Positions 46,098 to 59,515 of a stretch of 64,000 nt of DNA are shown piece by piece; position 1 is the stretch's first letter, and the number at the start of each line of letters is the position of its first letter. Both the position numbers and the translations under genes were made by a program. The stretch spans positions 124,001-188,000 of the forward strand of contig JAZKJV010003137.1 of assembly GCA_037367405.1 (NCBI GenBank), read 5' to 3'. The notes beneath the pieces are model-generated. The model was not told the origin of the DNA. It saw only the letters and a list, made by a program, of their open reading frames with translations, and made no database searches. The DNA comes from Ottelia alismoides. Taxonomy: Eukaryota; Streptophyta; Magnoliopsida; Alismatales; Hydrocharitaceae.

Positions 46098-47420
46098 AAC
46101 AAAGGTTTTTCCCACATTATGTATGGTCGGCTACATGATGCCTCCATTCAGATTTATCTTAGGTAACTCTCATGTAGGATTGGGCTTCGGGTCGATTTGA
46201 GTTGGCTCGACCCAATTCCATTTAAGTATATGGACTAATGGGTTGGGCGTAGCCCTATTTTATTTTCAAATTCCAGCCCAAGCCCAAACCCGACCCAAAC
46301 AAAATGGATCGGTTCAGAGCGAGCCATCCCAATTCAACACTTATGTACACCAATACCATGTGTTCCGTTCTTCTTGCATTTATCCAATTGTTTCTTATGT
46401 TTGTGTGTATTTAATACTTTTAAGTACGCCAAATAATTCATGATTTTGACCTTGGTTGTATGTTGGAAATAGAAATGTCGTAAAAAAATACGGCGACTTA
46501 AACCACCATTCAATTCGCCATTACATATTCTATTATAGATGCGGGCACTATGGCCCAATACAGATTGGTTGCTTATAGCCATACATGCTCTAAACTTGAG
46601 AACACATACTCCATTCTTGCATATTAATATGTAATAATTTTGTATATTAATGTAATAATGTCATCAATCCACGCTAATGGATATGATATTAATGGGTCTA
46701 AGTATTTATTCTAAACTCGAAATAAGGATATGAAAGTTAGAACATGGTATTTAGAGCAAACATGAATATACTTGATATAATTATATCGTATAGGTTGGGC
46801 TATCAAGCTATTGGACTTGAGGGTTGGGGCCTTCTCAGGCCCGAATCCAACCCGATAACCAATACGGGTTCATTTTGAGGTCCACGACCCACCCACTAAA
46901 TTTCTTGTTTGGATTTTGGTTTGGGTTACGTGGGTCAGGTTTTGGGCCGAGTCGGGGCAGCCCAACCCAATGTCCAACACTAGTCTCAAGCTTATATCGA
47001 AATAACTAAGATCCCTTCGAATATTCTCATTCCAATACTTCTTAGGCCTTTCTAGCCCTCTCTTAACCGGCTCATCATCTTAAACCTCACATCTTCTAAC
47101 AGGTGCATCAGTCGACCTCTTTGCAAATGATCAAACCATATTAAGAGGTTTGCTCTCATCTTAGCCTCAAATCTATCAACTTGCCTATTGATCGCATCGT
47201 GCATTTCGAATTAGATATTTATTGTGTGTGACCATGCATCCACCTTAGCATTTTCATTTCTGTTATTGTCATTCTTTACATATGTCTATTGTTGATATGC
47301 GAACATTCAAATCCATATCAGGTCTCCTGGCTACTTTATAATACTTTTCTTTTAATTTTCAAAGGATTTTTCTTATCACGTAGAACAGTAGAAGCTTCTC
47401 TTAATAAATCTCTAATTGCT
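46098..47420 (-). pseudogene. RTE-type LINE C-terminal region, unit 2 copy
   Basis: Same as 27780-29100: 3' tail at 46098-46170, insertion at 46171-46983, coding remnants at 46984-47420. It contains ESVKRG- and DAPVRRC-type segments with stops. Confidence 0.75.
46171..46983. mobile_element. ~0.81-kb non-autonomous element, unit 2 copy
   Basis: Copy of 27854-28664 with the same ends and flanking TCT. It lies in the identical place in the LINE, so it inserted before the tandem duplication. Confidence 0.6.
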
Positions 47421-48189
47421 AAAATTGGTCAATTAAGCCATGTTCCCCAAAATCCATATGCATTTAATCATCAATATAACATTCATAGTATTCATACATG
47501 TGTAAATAATATTCACATTTCATCAAATATAATTGCATAAAATAAGGAGCCAACAATCTAAGTGTAAATTGACCTAAAAAATAGCTACCTTTCTCTATTT
47601 TTAATTAATTCATCGTAACTCTAATTGACCTGAAACAACTTCCATTATGTAGATATCACTAACAAGAATAAAACAAAAAATGCTAACTTAAATAAGTGAC
47701 AAATAAACCTAGAACCTAATTTCACATCAAATGGACTAAATCGTGCACATTTTCTTCATGTAGTGTCTAATTTTGTTCTACTTACTTTTAAGATACTCCA
47801 TTTTCAAATATACTCCTCAAATACCTTCACAATAAGATCAAATCCATAAAAAACAGAGGTCATATGTGAAAGTTGGGTTTTGAGCCTATTTTGCGTATTT
47901 TATCTTTTTACAAATTTTAACATGAGTTTTTATGTACATAATTATCCCATTTGATTTAATTTCTTATTCATTTATTTTCTTTGATGAGTTTTATCAAGTG
48001 TCATAAAAAACTAAATCCATGTCATGGTTGAACCAAAAGAAATTGGCTATGTCTGAGTGACCTCCGTGAGTCTGTACAAAATTCACTTGTTTCATACTTC
48101 GATTTTATTTCTACATTTTCTTATTTACTAAAAATACAAAAATAGATTAATGTGTAATTAAGTAGCTTTTATTTTATCATAGTTTTTTA
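47421..48189. other. AT-rich stretch, unit 2
   Basis: Counterpart of 29101-29879; nothing recognised. Confidence 0.4.
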
Positions 48190-50790
48190 GATTTTTTATA
48201 CTCATTAAAAATCATTAAAAAATGTAAAATTAATTAAAACGATTTTCTATACACATGGAAAACCACCAAAAACACCACTTTGTACAGATGACCTCTTTTG
48301 CTCCCAGTTCCTTCATGAAAGTTGTAGATCTCGTCGAGGCGTACAATTTTGATGAAGGATTTTTTTCAAAGCTAAGTCCCCTTCTATTTCTTTCTCTTTT
48401 ATTATTTTTGAATTTTTTGGCATTCCACGTGGCACCCCCGCTCCATCATCTCTCCTCCCCCCGGGTCACATGCCTATCGCGTGACCCCCTTCTTCTTCCT
48501 TCCAGCCATTTCGTCCCGACCACCCCTCGCTTCTGCTTGATCTCCCACAGTCGTTATAAGCTCTCCCTTACCATCATCGTGCATGTAACGCCACCATCTC
48601 CATGCCTTCCTCTAACACATGTCTCCCATGAATTCTCTCATCTTCGATTACTACTCCACCCTCTTATAAAAGCTCAACTCTTGCACCTCCAGTGATCCCA
48701 TCCACCAACTTCAAGCAAAAGGGCCATAGCCTCGGAGGAGCCACCTAGGACAGACATGTGCTCCCCTGTCTTAGGCGACGACTGGCTTCACCTCAGGCGT
48801 GATCCAAAGGAGGAGCACATCCTTTGCTACAACAACTCCCCGTTGTTGTCAAGATCATCGTCTAGTTGACGGCTCCAGCGACAATCATAGCTCAACCTCG
48901 AGCTCCTCCCTAGGCTCTTCCCATTAGGTACATCTCATTCTCTGGGCATATATCCTCTTCTCTCCTTTCCTTCACCGACCTTCGAGCTGCAACCGTGCTT
49001 CATGAGAAGCATCCCCAGGTGCCCGTCCATACCCCCACGCAATTCCTTCTTTTTCTTCTTCTTTCTTCTTCCTCTATCTCCATCGCCTTCTTCATACTTT
49101 CAACATCTTTTTCTTCCTCATACTTTCTATCTACTCATTTCATCATTTTTGAAGATTTTTATTGAATTTTTCGGGTGAATCTCTTGAATAGATTAATTAC
49201 GAATTTTAGGTTGTTAAACAGATACACAAAAATCCCCTGTTGCATCAGGGGATCTTTGTTCGCACTAAACTCATACCGACCTCTATTGATCGCCATCAAC
49301 CCCCACCCCCACACCCAGTATGTTCTTTTCTACCTCTCCATCTCTCCCATCTCTAGTTTAGATCGAAACCAGAGCATCGAGCTCCATTTGCCACGTACGT
49401 TGTAGCTTTGTCCTCCCATCTAATCCATGGTAAGCAACATAGTCGAGCCCCTTTGCGCTCGAGATGGTCTCCATTTACTGGTACGACTGGACATCATCAA
49501 CATTGGATACACTTTCTAGTCCTCTTCACCAACGTGCATCAAAGAAGGACATCGGCATGAAGGATCATCTTCCACCATCAGGGAACGATACCCATAAAGC
49601 AGTTGCATTTCGGCCCCATTTACCATCGTTTGTAGCTTCTTTGCCAAAGCCCAGAAACTCAGCTATACCATGATCTTGATCAGTATTAATGATAAGGCAC
49701 GAAAGAGGAGTAGACCCTTTCTTCCTTCGAGATTCCAATAGTCATCTCTGTGGTAATCAAGAACAGATGGGAATGGAAAGTCCCTCAAGCCTTTGAAAAT
49801 CATCCGTGCAAGAAAGAGACAATTGCTAAATCTTCCCCCAATGTTCTTCAAATTAACAAGGATGACCTTCCAGTTCAAGCCCATGTGAGGCTCATAGGAA
49901 TTTGCTAAAATTGCAAGGAGCCCCCTGCTGGTTCATCAATTTACAAAAGGACCCCCGCTTGGGGTAAATTACACAGAGATCCTGTCGGTTTTTTATTATA
50001 TATATAAGTCCTTCTAGGGATCATTTTGTGAAGAAAAACTTAATTTTTCTTGTATTATAGTCCATATTACTTCGTTTTATCATATCCTTTTCATACGAAC
50101 TCTGTTTTCAATGCACAATATATCATTTTGAAGCTGGTTAATGCTCTTTTATTTTACATATATTGGGAACAGATCAAATCTTAGTTAAATTGGAATATTA
50201 TTTGATGATTAATTTAATCTTTGCAGGCTCAAATTAACATATTTGTGCATTTATGTCTTGAGGAGTTTGATCTGTTGCAAGGGCATATTCAAGGTGAAAG
50301 AATTTATTTCCTTTTTAGTTGTGATCATTCTTGGAGGAATAAATCTTAAGGAATTTGGAGATCAACTCTCCTTGAAAATTCTCATTGGTCTCTTTATTTG
50401 CAAGATTATTAATTGAGTGGTTAAACTTCTAGCTTGTAACTTGGATTTTATCTTGATAAATATTTCTCAAATTTATCATTTTGATATGTGACTCTTTTTT
50501 TAGGATATTTATTAATTCATTTGGATTAAAAAATCTAGTCTAGATCCTGAACTTCATCTCTATACATTTTCATTGCATTTTCATCATCATATTGTCTCTT
50601 TATTTCCTAACACAGACATTAACTTAGCAATTAGTTAGTTATTGAAATTAATTTAAAACCATGCAACTGAAAATCAGTGTTCCATGTGTTCGACAGTGGT
50701 AGACTTACCAAGTAAAAATATTCCACAACATTCAAAGATTGTGGTTTTTAATCGATCGAATTTCGTCTCATATTCTAAAACTATAGATTA
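48190..50790 (+). mobile_element. LTR-like block A, unit 2 copy
   Basis: Counterpart of 29880-32470. TCATGAAAGTTGTAGATCTC is at 48312-48331 and ATGTGTTCGACAGTGGTAGA at about 50683-50702. A 146-codon open frame at 48255-48695 is compositional; it is shorter in unit 1. Confidence 0.4.
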
Positions 50791-52559
50791 TTAAAGAAGC
50801 GATTTTCACATTCACCCCAATGTGAGGGAGAGAAGAATTTGGGTGTGTTTGTATATATTCTACATACATTATCCATAGCTCGCACTTTAATTGTTTTCAT
50901 ACAAAATCGGGTCTGGATACGGTTGTGTATATCATGTATATTATACTAAATTATTTGCGTAAATAATATCCGAGGCTTAAAAAATAAAAAATAACAAAAA
51001 AACAAAAAACTATTTTTTTCTCACGGTCTTGCATGTCATCAAGAATCTCATGCATCCATACATTCCTTGGTTGGTGCATTCATGACACATTCACTATCAC
51101 TCAAGGCTTGAGGATTTAAGGATACTTGGTTATAAGATCTTGAGAGACTGAGTTAGCCAGACTTAATCATTAGGATTTTGAAACTTAATAATCCACACTT
51201 CCCTAGTTTGAAAGATATGAGCCCTTTATTGCACTCTTCATCTCTACCTTCTATAGAATATGATCAGCACAACACTTTCACAACTGTTTGATTGATGAGA
51301 TGAGTTGAGTAATCACTTGAGGAACTAGGATTGGTGATGTGAGTTTAGAACTGATTTAATGATGCTTGAGGATGGGATAAAGTTAACGAAGGCTTCAAGA
51401 AATCTAAGTGTCAGCAAAAACCTAGCCAGTATGTGAAAAAATTCGCATGCTATCATTTGATATTTACCTATGTGCCGGGGTGTGATGAAACCTAAATAAT
51501 TGTTGATAAGTATGCACTAACTTTTGGTAAAAATAGTGGAGCTAGCCAAATAATGAAATAAATTTGAGATGAGTTCTCTCAAAGAAAGGTTCAATCTTTA
51601 TAAATGCAAATTCAAAAGAGCTTATACCCAAAGGTGAGTGCCCCCAAACATTTCAAAGTGTCCACTTGGACTAAATGCTATTAGACCAAGGAGTCGGGCT
51701 AGCACCAAAAAAGGGCTCTGCATCATATATTGATACAAGTATGGGTGTCAAAGGTATCTTAGATACGTAGAAGAGACACACTCTGGTGTACTCCCAGGAA
51801 AACAAGTGCAGACGAATCTAAATTCTCTTGATGGACACATTGACCAACAAACCAAAAATATACATGTGTTGAGTAATAAGGCACTCGAGAGGATCCTTGT
51901 TCCAATATGAGGGAGAGAAGAACTTACACAATCCTATGCCCTCCATCATATGGCTGTATATCTACACTTTCAAGTCTGACAGACTAATGAGATGGTGGAT
52001 TGAATGTAAAAATCGACTTATTCCCTAGTATTGAAGATTAGGTCTAGAGGAGAGTCTCTTGGACTGAAACCTCGGGTGACACCTCGACTCATCTCTCATG
52101 AATGCAGTACACTAAAACTCATATCCTTATATTTTATAAAACAAAAAGAGAGTCTAATAATTAGAGAATTTGGATTCCTTTTGATTAAAGCATGGTTGAA
52201 CCCAGAATTTTAAGATCACTCAAATTAAGGATCTTCTATGAATTGATCCTTAAGCATTCATGTGCACAGTCAGGGATTTATCCAACTAAGCCATTCATTT
52301 CTTGATGCTCAGGGATGAGCATGGTTTAAGTATAGGGGTATGACGAATCTCAGATACATCATGCTAAAATCCATTTATTATTCTCCTAACTTAAACAATT
52401 CAATAAAAAACATTATCTAATTCATCAATATTAACTATTCTTATATTGTATATAATTAACATATCTTTTGTATATTATTTAACCTAATTATTGTATTTGA
52501 TAACTAATACTTTTCTTATTTTCTTTATTATTTAAAACCCTTAAAAATTATATTAAATA
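50791..52559. other. Non-coding LTR-element interior, unit 2
   Basis: Counterpart of 32471-34249; no protein motif on either strand. Confidence 0.35.
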
Positions 52560-52939
52560 TTGAGTATATTTATTTTGATTTCAAAAATAAATTTAAAATA
52601 CAAAGAAAATATAAAACCACTAAAATAAGTGTTTTTAAGTCATTAAAGTGCTTGTAAAATTCTTCTTTGTATAAATTACCTTTTGTATTTTTTGTTCGAC
52701 GTGAAACTTTTAGATCTCATCGAGTTGTCACTTTTTGTTGATTCATCCTCCTACTATTTATTTTTAATTTTCTTTAATTTTATGATTTTTTAATTTTCTG
52801 GAGCAGTCACGTGGACGCTTCCTCTCCATCCAACCGCTACCTTTTCTACACCATATGATCATTCTTTGGGTGCCTTCATCTCGGTCGTCCACCGCCGCTC
52901 TTCTTCCAGTCGTCTGATGAGATCTCTGGATTTGTCAGA
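52560..52939 (+). mobile_element. Head of truncated LTR-like block, unit 2 copy
   Basis: Counterpart of 34250-34629, with CGACGTGAAACTTTTAGATC at about 52698-52717, cut by LINE sequence. Confidence 0.4.
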
Positions 52940-53810
52940 GCTACCCCCCACTATAACCAACCTACATTAATTTACGAATAACATCTCCATTTTTAAACAT
53001 GTTGAAAAATATATCACAAGTATCTAAAAGAATCTCTTTTATATGTTATCGTCTCCAATCTTCATTTTGATTCCTTTACCATTGATTCCATCAAATGTGT
53101 GCTCCATATATTCAGTCTTAGCCCTACTTATATGAAATCCTTTAATCTCTGAGACATGTCTCCAAACCTCAAGCTTTTCATTTACTACATCTATAGTCTC
53201 ATCAATCAACACAACATCATTGACTAATTCCATAGACCAATGTATCTTAATCTAAATGTGACTAGTCAACTCATTCATAATCAAAGTAGGACCAATGCTA
53301 TTGTCAAAATGGTCAGTCTTATCAAATCCGATCCTTACACAAGATGAAGTTCCATCATACATGTTCTCTACACAGTTAATGTATATGGCATGTACATGTC
53401 TCTTCTCCAACACTCTCCACAATATCTCCCGTTGGACTAAATCATAAGCTTTCTCCAAATCAATAAAGATCATACGGAGCTTCTTACTTTTAGATATATA
53501 AATCTCCATTTTTCTCCTCAAGAAATGGATAGCTTCACTAGTTGAGCGATCTAACATGAATATGGAAAGTTTTTTTTAGAACTTGTCTCAACCTTCTTTC
53601 ATTCACACGTTCTCAAATTTTCATAGTATGACTCATCAGTTTAATATATATAATTCAAACAATTCTGAATATCTTCTTTATTCTTATGAAGAGGCACCAC
53701 GATAATTCTCCTTTGTTCTCAAGGCATTTAATTGCTTCGTCAAATAGCATTGAATGAATTTATAAGCCAAGTTAAACTTCATTCACTTAGAACTCTCAAT
53801 ACTTTATAGA
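52940..53810 (-). pseudogene. RTE-type LINE RT fragment, unit 2 copy
   Basis: Counterpart of 34630-35500. Here one frame is open longer (53252-53557): LDRSTSEAIHFLRRKMEIY, MIFIDLEKAYDLVQREILWR, MYDGTSSCVRIGFDKTDHF, then the same deletion before LIMNELTSHI. Unit 1 lost this frame by a 1-base change near 35120. The catalytic motif is still missing. Confidence 0.75.
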
Positions 53811-55509
53811 AATGTCATCATGTTTGACAACGTGGTCCCTACCACTCTTATTAATGAAAAATAAGCTCATTGTAGAAGGTGATAGAGAGCATGTGATAAA
53901 AAATGACTACACCAAAAATTAATACAAAACTCAATTTTCAATGTAGTCAATTGTTTTATTTTGCTTCGGCAAATCTTAAGGTCGACTCATGAAGGTAATA
54001 TGAGGGTTCAAAAGTAATTCTCAAATAATTCAGAATATTAAATTTTTAGATAAATGGTTTTATTATTTTTGTGAATATTTGCATTTTTATGAGTTTTATA
54101 TTTAAAAATTGTAACTAACTTTGACAATATGATGCATGGAAAATAATTTAATACAAGAAATAATGATATGCTATGTCTGACGATAAAATAAAAAGTTTAT
54201 GGATTTTAGATGATAAAATAAATGATGTAATGATGATGTTAAGATAATTGCAGGTTCAAGCAATCAATCTAGGAGCTAGGGAAATCAATTAATGAGTTCT
54301 CCCCTTTTATTGATTTAAAAAACTATTGATAAATATGTTCAATTTAAGTCCTAGAAGAAATTACCCTGATTTTTCATTGATTGTTGAGCAACAACGAATC
54401 AATAGAATAAATGGGCTCACATCACATGATTTCGTAGATAAATTGATGTTAAAAAATGCCTCAAAATATAAATCTCGGTGTTATATGTGACGGGTAATGC
54501 AGAGAGAATCAAAACGACACCAAGAATGTGAGAATCTGAATAAAAATGCTCAAAATATGAATTAAAAAAAAATAAAAAATATGTCTCAAATATACCTTTT
54601 TGAAGAGCATGCGTGCAATTTTATTGGACTCCTTATGTAAATTACCATAGGCGAGGGTGTGTTCTTGTGATTTCCAGGGTTGCGAGGGGTGCTCTCCAAT
54701 TTGGCCAAGGTTATGCGTGTGATGCACGTGACCGGGCCTCCTCGTAATTGGTAGGGAAAGTGAGTTCTCTTTTGTAAAAAGACCTACGTGGTGATGTTGG
54801 ATGTGGATGGAGGTTCAGACCCGCACCTCCATGTGGAGGGTGCTTGCTGCTTCGGGCCACCCGAGGCTTGAGGTTCGAGAACGAAGAGCATGGACGATTC
54901 AGATGTGGTGATGAAGGTGATTGATAAATCCCCATTCGTCACTCTTTATTCTTTTATTTTATCTAAATATCTTGGCAAAACATCTTGTATATAGTTGTAA
55001 ATACAATAAGTTACCAATAGGCATGCGTTTGTTAAAAATTAATAATTAGCATGTATTTGTGAAAAAAAATAAAAGAATAAAGAATAAAAGAAAAAGAGGG
55101 AAATATTTATAATAAATATTGAGTGACCTAATCCCAAGAGAAGGCCCAATATGGACCTGATCGCCAAATAAAATAAGCAGAGAGAGATGGGGCAACTCTA
55201 CCTTATACATATTCCCTCTATGTATATAGATATTTTATTTTCACAAAAATAAAAAATGTGTTTATATTACCTCGTATATATTACTAAAAATAAAACAAAA
55301 ATTATAAAAATTAAATAAAGATAAAAATAAAATTCTCTCTGCAACCTTGTGCATATTACATGTATATCTATTTCATATCCATATTTATTTGACATTTGTA
55401 AATAACTCATAAAAATAAAACAAAAGTATTTTATTTTCTAAAGTTTATGTTGTAAATAAATAAAATATAAAATTGGGGTATTTGTACAAAAATAATAAAA
55501 TAAAAATTA
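53811..55509. other. AT-rich non-coding DNA, unit 2
   Basis: Counterpart of 35501-37199. The GC-richer island is at 54640-54940. No supported gene. Confidence 0.35.
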
Positions 55510-58500
55510 AAATAAAAAAGTATTTTATACATGTATATAATGTAATATAATGTATATACCTTAATTTATTTTTCATAAAAATAAATAAAAATCACTAAAA
55601 AATAGTTTGAAAAATAATAAAGATTTTTAATTTTATTTTTTTTAATTTAAATCCATTTATTATTTTTAATCTATTTATTTTTGAATTATCCTGCTATTTT
55701 GTCATGTAGCGGCTTTTGTCCTTTTCCTCCGCCGCTCGGGATTGGTCCACGTCAGATTTGTTGACTCAGGTCAACTGACCCCTCTGCCACATTATTGGCT
55801 CGGATCAGATTCCGCCCGCTATTCTCCGATTTATCTCAATCCGATCGACTCCTTCTCCCATTTGCAGCTTTGATTACCGAGCGTAGATCCACGATCCACG
55901 CCCGATGATTTTCTTAGGGGTCTGACCCTCGATTCGTGCGCCCATTCTCCATCCTTCTCGGATCCTGCAAGGTATATAGTCTCCTGGAGCCGCAGCTTCT
56001 TCCGCATCTTTGGCCCTTGCCCTCGTCTCCAGTGAGATCCGTCTTCTTCCTTGAGTGACAACAAGCGAGGGAGTGCGTTGTAGTGAGGTCTTGAGGTGCA
56101 TAGCCCTAGGTCCGGCGACGTCATCACCGTGCTCCACCGCAAGGAGAGCTCGAGCCTCTGGACACGTCGCACCAGTGAGGCGAAGACCCACGGAGGTCTC
56201 TGACCTTCAGCCCAGACGACCCCATTCACCATGTATCCTAGATAACCTCTTATATGCTGTAGATTCAATCTTTTTGATTTCCGGTCAAACTGCAATCCTC
56301 GAATCATCCATCGTGATCAGACCAACCACTTGTCATCTCGATGTTCGCATTATCTCCATCAAACTTCTCCCCACCTGCTACGCCCCTTCATTCATCTCAT
56401 TCGCCCAGGAACGAGCCCCCAAGCCCTCCTCCGCCGTCGCTTCACTGGAGGGCTACGCCCCACCTCATCCTTCACCCATTTTGCGTACTAACGGGTCGAT
56501 GAACTTTGCCCTCGACCCAGTGATTCATCTATGCAGGTTTAGCATCGAAAGAACCTCATCTGGAGGTTTGGATTTCAGAGCATAACAACTCCACGTCCTC
56601 AGCATCCCCGGGCCACTCCAGACATCCCCGACCTCATTGGAGCATAGCAGCAGCTGCGGATTGTCACAGCTTCCTTTTCCCCATCATAGCAGCCTCAGAG
56701 GACGCCTCAGTCGCACGTAGCAACCAGTCAAAGCTCGCGGGAGGTGATTTCTTCGTCGTTCTTCCAGGAGGTGTCTCCGTCCTTGGATCGAGGCCCCCGC
56801 CAGTTCTATTCTCCGACGTTCATTATTCGGGGGTCGTCGATCAACTGATCCATCTGAGGATCATCTTTCAGCCGTTCATCATCGAAGAGGCATCTAGGGA
56901 TCTCAACCGTTCGATCGTTAGTGGGAAGCCCTCAACCTTTGGATAGTTGATAATAAATGGGTATTTGCACTTAGGCCCTCCTACCTGTTTACATTGCAAC
57001 ATAAACCTGTAAATATTTTTAGCCGTTGTGTTTATTTTGGATAATTTACACTTCAGATCTTATACTTTTGTTATTTGCAATTTGGTCCCTTTGTTTGTGT
57101 AGCACGTGGTCCATCACGTGACCCCTTGGGTTATTTGCATTTCGAATCCTGGACTATATTGTTGGTATTAATTGAAGTTTTATTCTTCGTATTTACATTT
57201 ATACCCCTGAGTGCCTTGTTCACGTGCCGCCCTCGTGCGGATCTGGACTTTTTGCATATTATGCCCTACATTCTCTCCACGTGTTACTGTTTGGCTATAA
57301 CTTTTAAATAATTGCATATAGGTCCCTATGTGCTGTGTGCTTGATTTGTATTTTAAAAAATAGTAGATTTCGTCCAACATTTATGAAATTTTGAAACATG
57401 GCTCTTGCCATGGTGTAGGAGATTCCATGAATTTTTGGTTGCATTTTGTTTCCATTTAGTATTTTTAAACATTCAAAAACCTTAAAAATTGCTTATGTTT
57501 GTCTTTAAAAATACACTAAAAATATTAAAAACCCTTAAAAAATTCCAAAAATATTCCTGTGTGTTTGCTATGATTTGTTCTTGCTTCAATACAAAATTTG
57601 TTGCATTTGCATTTCTAAAATCCATAAAAATTGGAAAACATCAAAAATCTTATAAAAATCAATAAAAATTCAGAAAAAAACAAAAAATATGTTTTCTTCT
57701 TCTGTAGTTAGTTTTTAGGTTATAGATTCACATAAAATTGCTGTTGGATTTTACAGGCATTTTAAGTATGTTTAACTTGCCTTTAGATCTCAACTGTACA
57801 CTGTTTCACATTTTTGGCCTTGTTTCATTTTTAGAAAATTAACTAAAAATCAGAAAAAATCAAGAAAATTTAACAAAAAACATATGAATATTTCAAAAAA
57901 CCCAAAAATACTTTTATTCAAATTTTCTGAGCATTTTTTGATGTGTTAAATAATTGTTGTTTTGTGAGTTTGTGAGTGTTTTTCATACCTTTTCTTTATA
58001 TTAAAAATTCCAAAAAAATTTGAAAAACATAAAATCCACCAAAAATATTTGCTTCTTGGATTTCTGACTACTTCATAGCCTAGGCATACCGTGCTCCTTG
58101 AGTTCGACCCTGGTAGCTATACCATGTAAAATAAATAGCTAGACCGCTATTTTTTCCTTGATTTATTGATTTTTATCATTGGTGGTCTCCCTTTTTCTTG
58201 ATTGACTTCGCCTCGCGGTTCGGGTCGCAACGACCTTATATACACCTTATTATATGACCTTATAATAATGGTAGATTGACACATTTTCTATTTCTGACTT
58301 TCTTGCGAGGGCCCGACGATCGAGGGCGGCTTTCTTCGAACAGCCGAGGCACCCGCAAGTCTTGGAGGCGGCAGGTTTCTGCATCGAGCCGTAGGAGAGC
58401 GTAGGAGAGCCGTAGGAGGAGTGTGGGGAGCTGTAGTGTGGTTTAGTTAGTTTAGATTTTATTCCTGCACATTATTATTGTAATAATATAGGACAGAGAC

Positions 58501-58814
58501 TCTCAGACTTGGTGAATGCTTCGGGGTCTGTTTCTCCAAGTACCGGTGTGCTCGAGGGACCTCACTGCGGTTTTTCGCCGATTTTGATTTTTCATCGATT
58601 TATTTTCTGCTTATCTGATTTTTGAAGGATTTAGCCCTTAGACTTAGGAGTTTTTTGTGACTTTGACGTAATTAATTAATGCCAAATCCTAATTATCTGC
58701 CTGCTCCTATAGATCGATAATTGGACTTAATTAATTCACAAAGAAAAAGTCAGTTTAATTAGGCTCGAGTCCACGTGCCGTGAGCAACCACATACAACAC
58801 GTGCAGGATCCGTT
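55510..58814 (+). mobile_element. Probable 5' LTR of the Athila-like element, unit 2
   Basis: Counterpart of 37200-40496 with the same landmarks; GTGCTCCTTGAGTTCGACCC is at 58091-58110. It ends before TGGCGGACACC near 58815. Confidence 0.45.
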
Positions 58815-59515
58815 GTGGCGGACACCGAGTGGTTCCCAACATCGGACTCAGGACTTGGTTTGATTAGCTGACTACTGTGCTTATCGTGTAGAACTTGCTT
58901 CGTCTAAGGCAGATTTCTTCTTGCATCATATAGGTAGTTTACTTTTAGTCTTTATTTTATATGTGGATCACCCTGCATGTAGAGAGCTGGAGTCAGGTAC
59001 GCATTTCTTACTCTTCGTGCATCATCGTGTTTGATCGCACATCGGCTTTTTCGCCTTCTCCACCAGTTTTTGGACTTAAAATAAACAGGAGAATCGAAAA
59101 ATTCGTTAAGCGTTGTTTAATTTGAAAAATACCTAAAAAACAAAAACTATAAAATTGAGACTGGTAAAACACACTTGACCCTAAAAGACACCTCACCGAA
59201 AATTTTTCTTGGGAGAGTAACACCCTCATTGTATGGTTTGGATGTGCGAGAGAGTGACCAGCACACTAGGCTAGAGCCATATCTGATTTCTTGACATACT
59301 ACTGGCCTTTTATACGGGAAAGTCTGTTAGGAGTATTGGATTCCTATCAGCTCGCTTAATCGCTCTGAAAGACTGTCTTATCACATAATAAAATTGACAA
59401 GATAACTGACCGAGCATTTCCGGTCTTCAACTTCGCGTCGAGTAGGTGAATTGGGGGTTTGCTTTCTAATCTTGTGTGTTTCCAGATCTCATCCGCATTC
59501 ACTCGCCACTTCAAG
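58815..59515 (+). other. Leader between LTR and gag, unit 2
   Basis: Counterpart of 40497-41196, with the possible primer-binding site at its start and the TGTTTCCAG acceptor-like site near 59478. Confidence 0.4.
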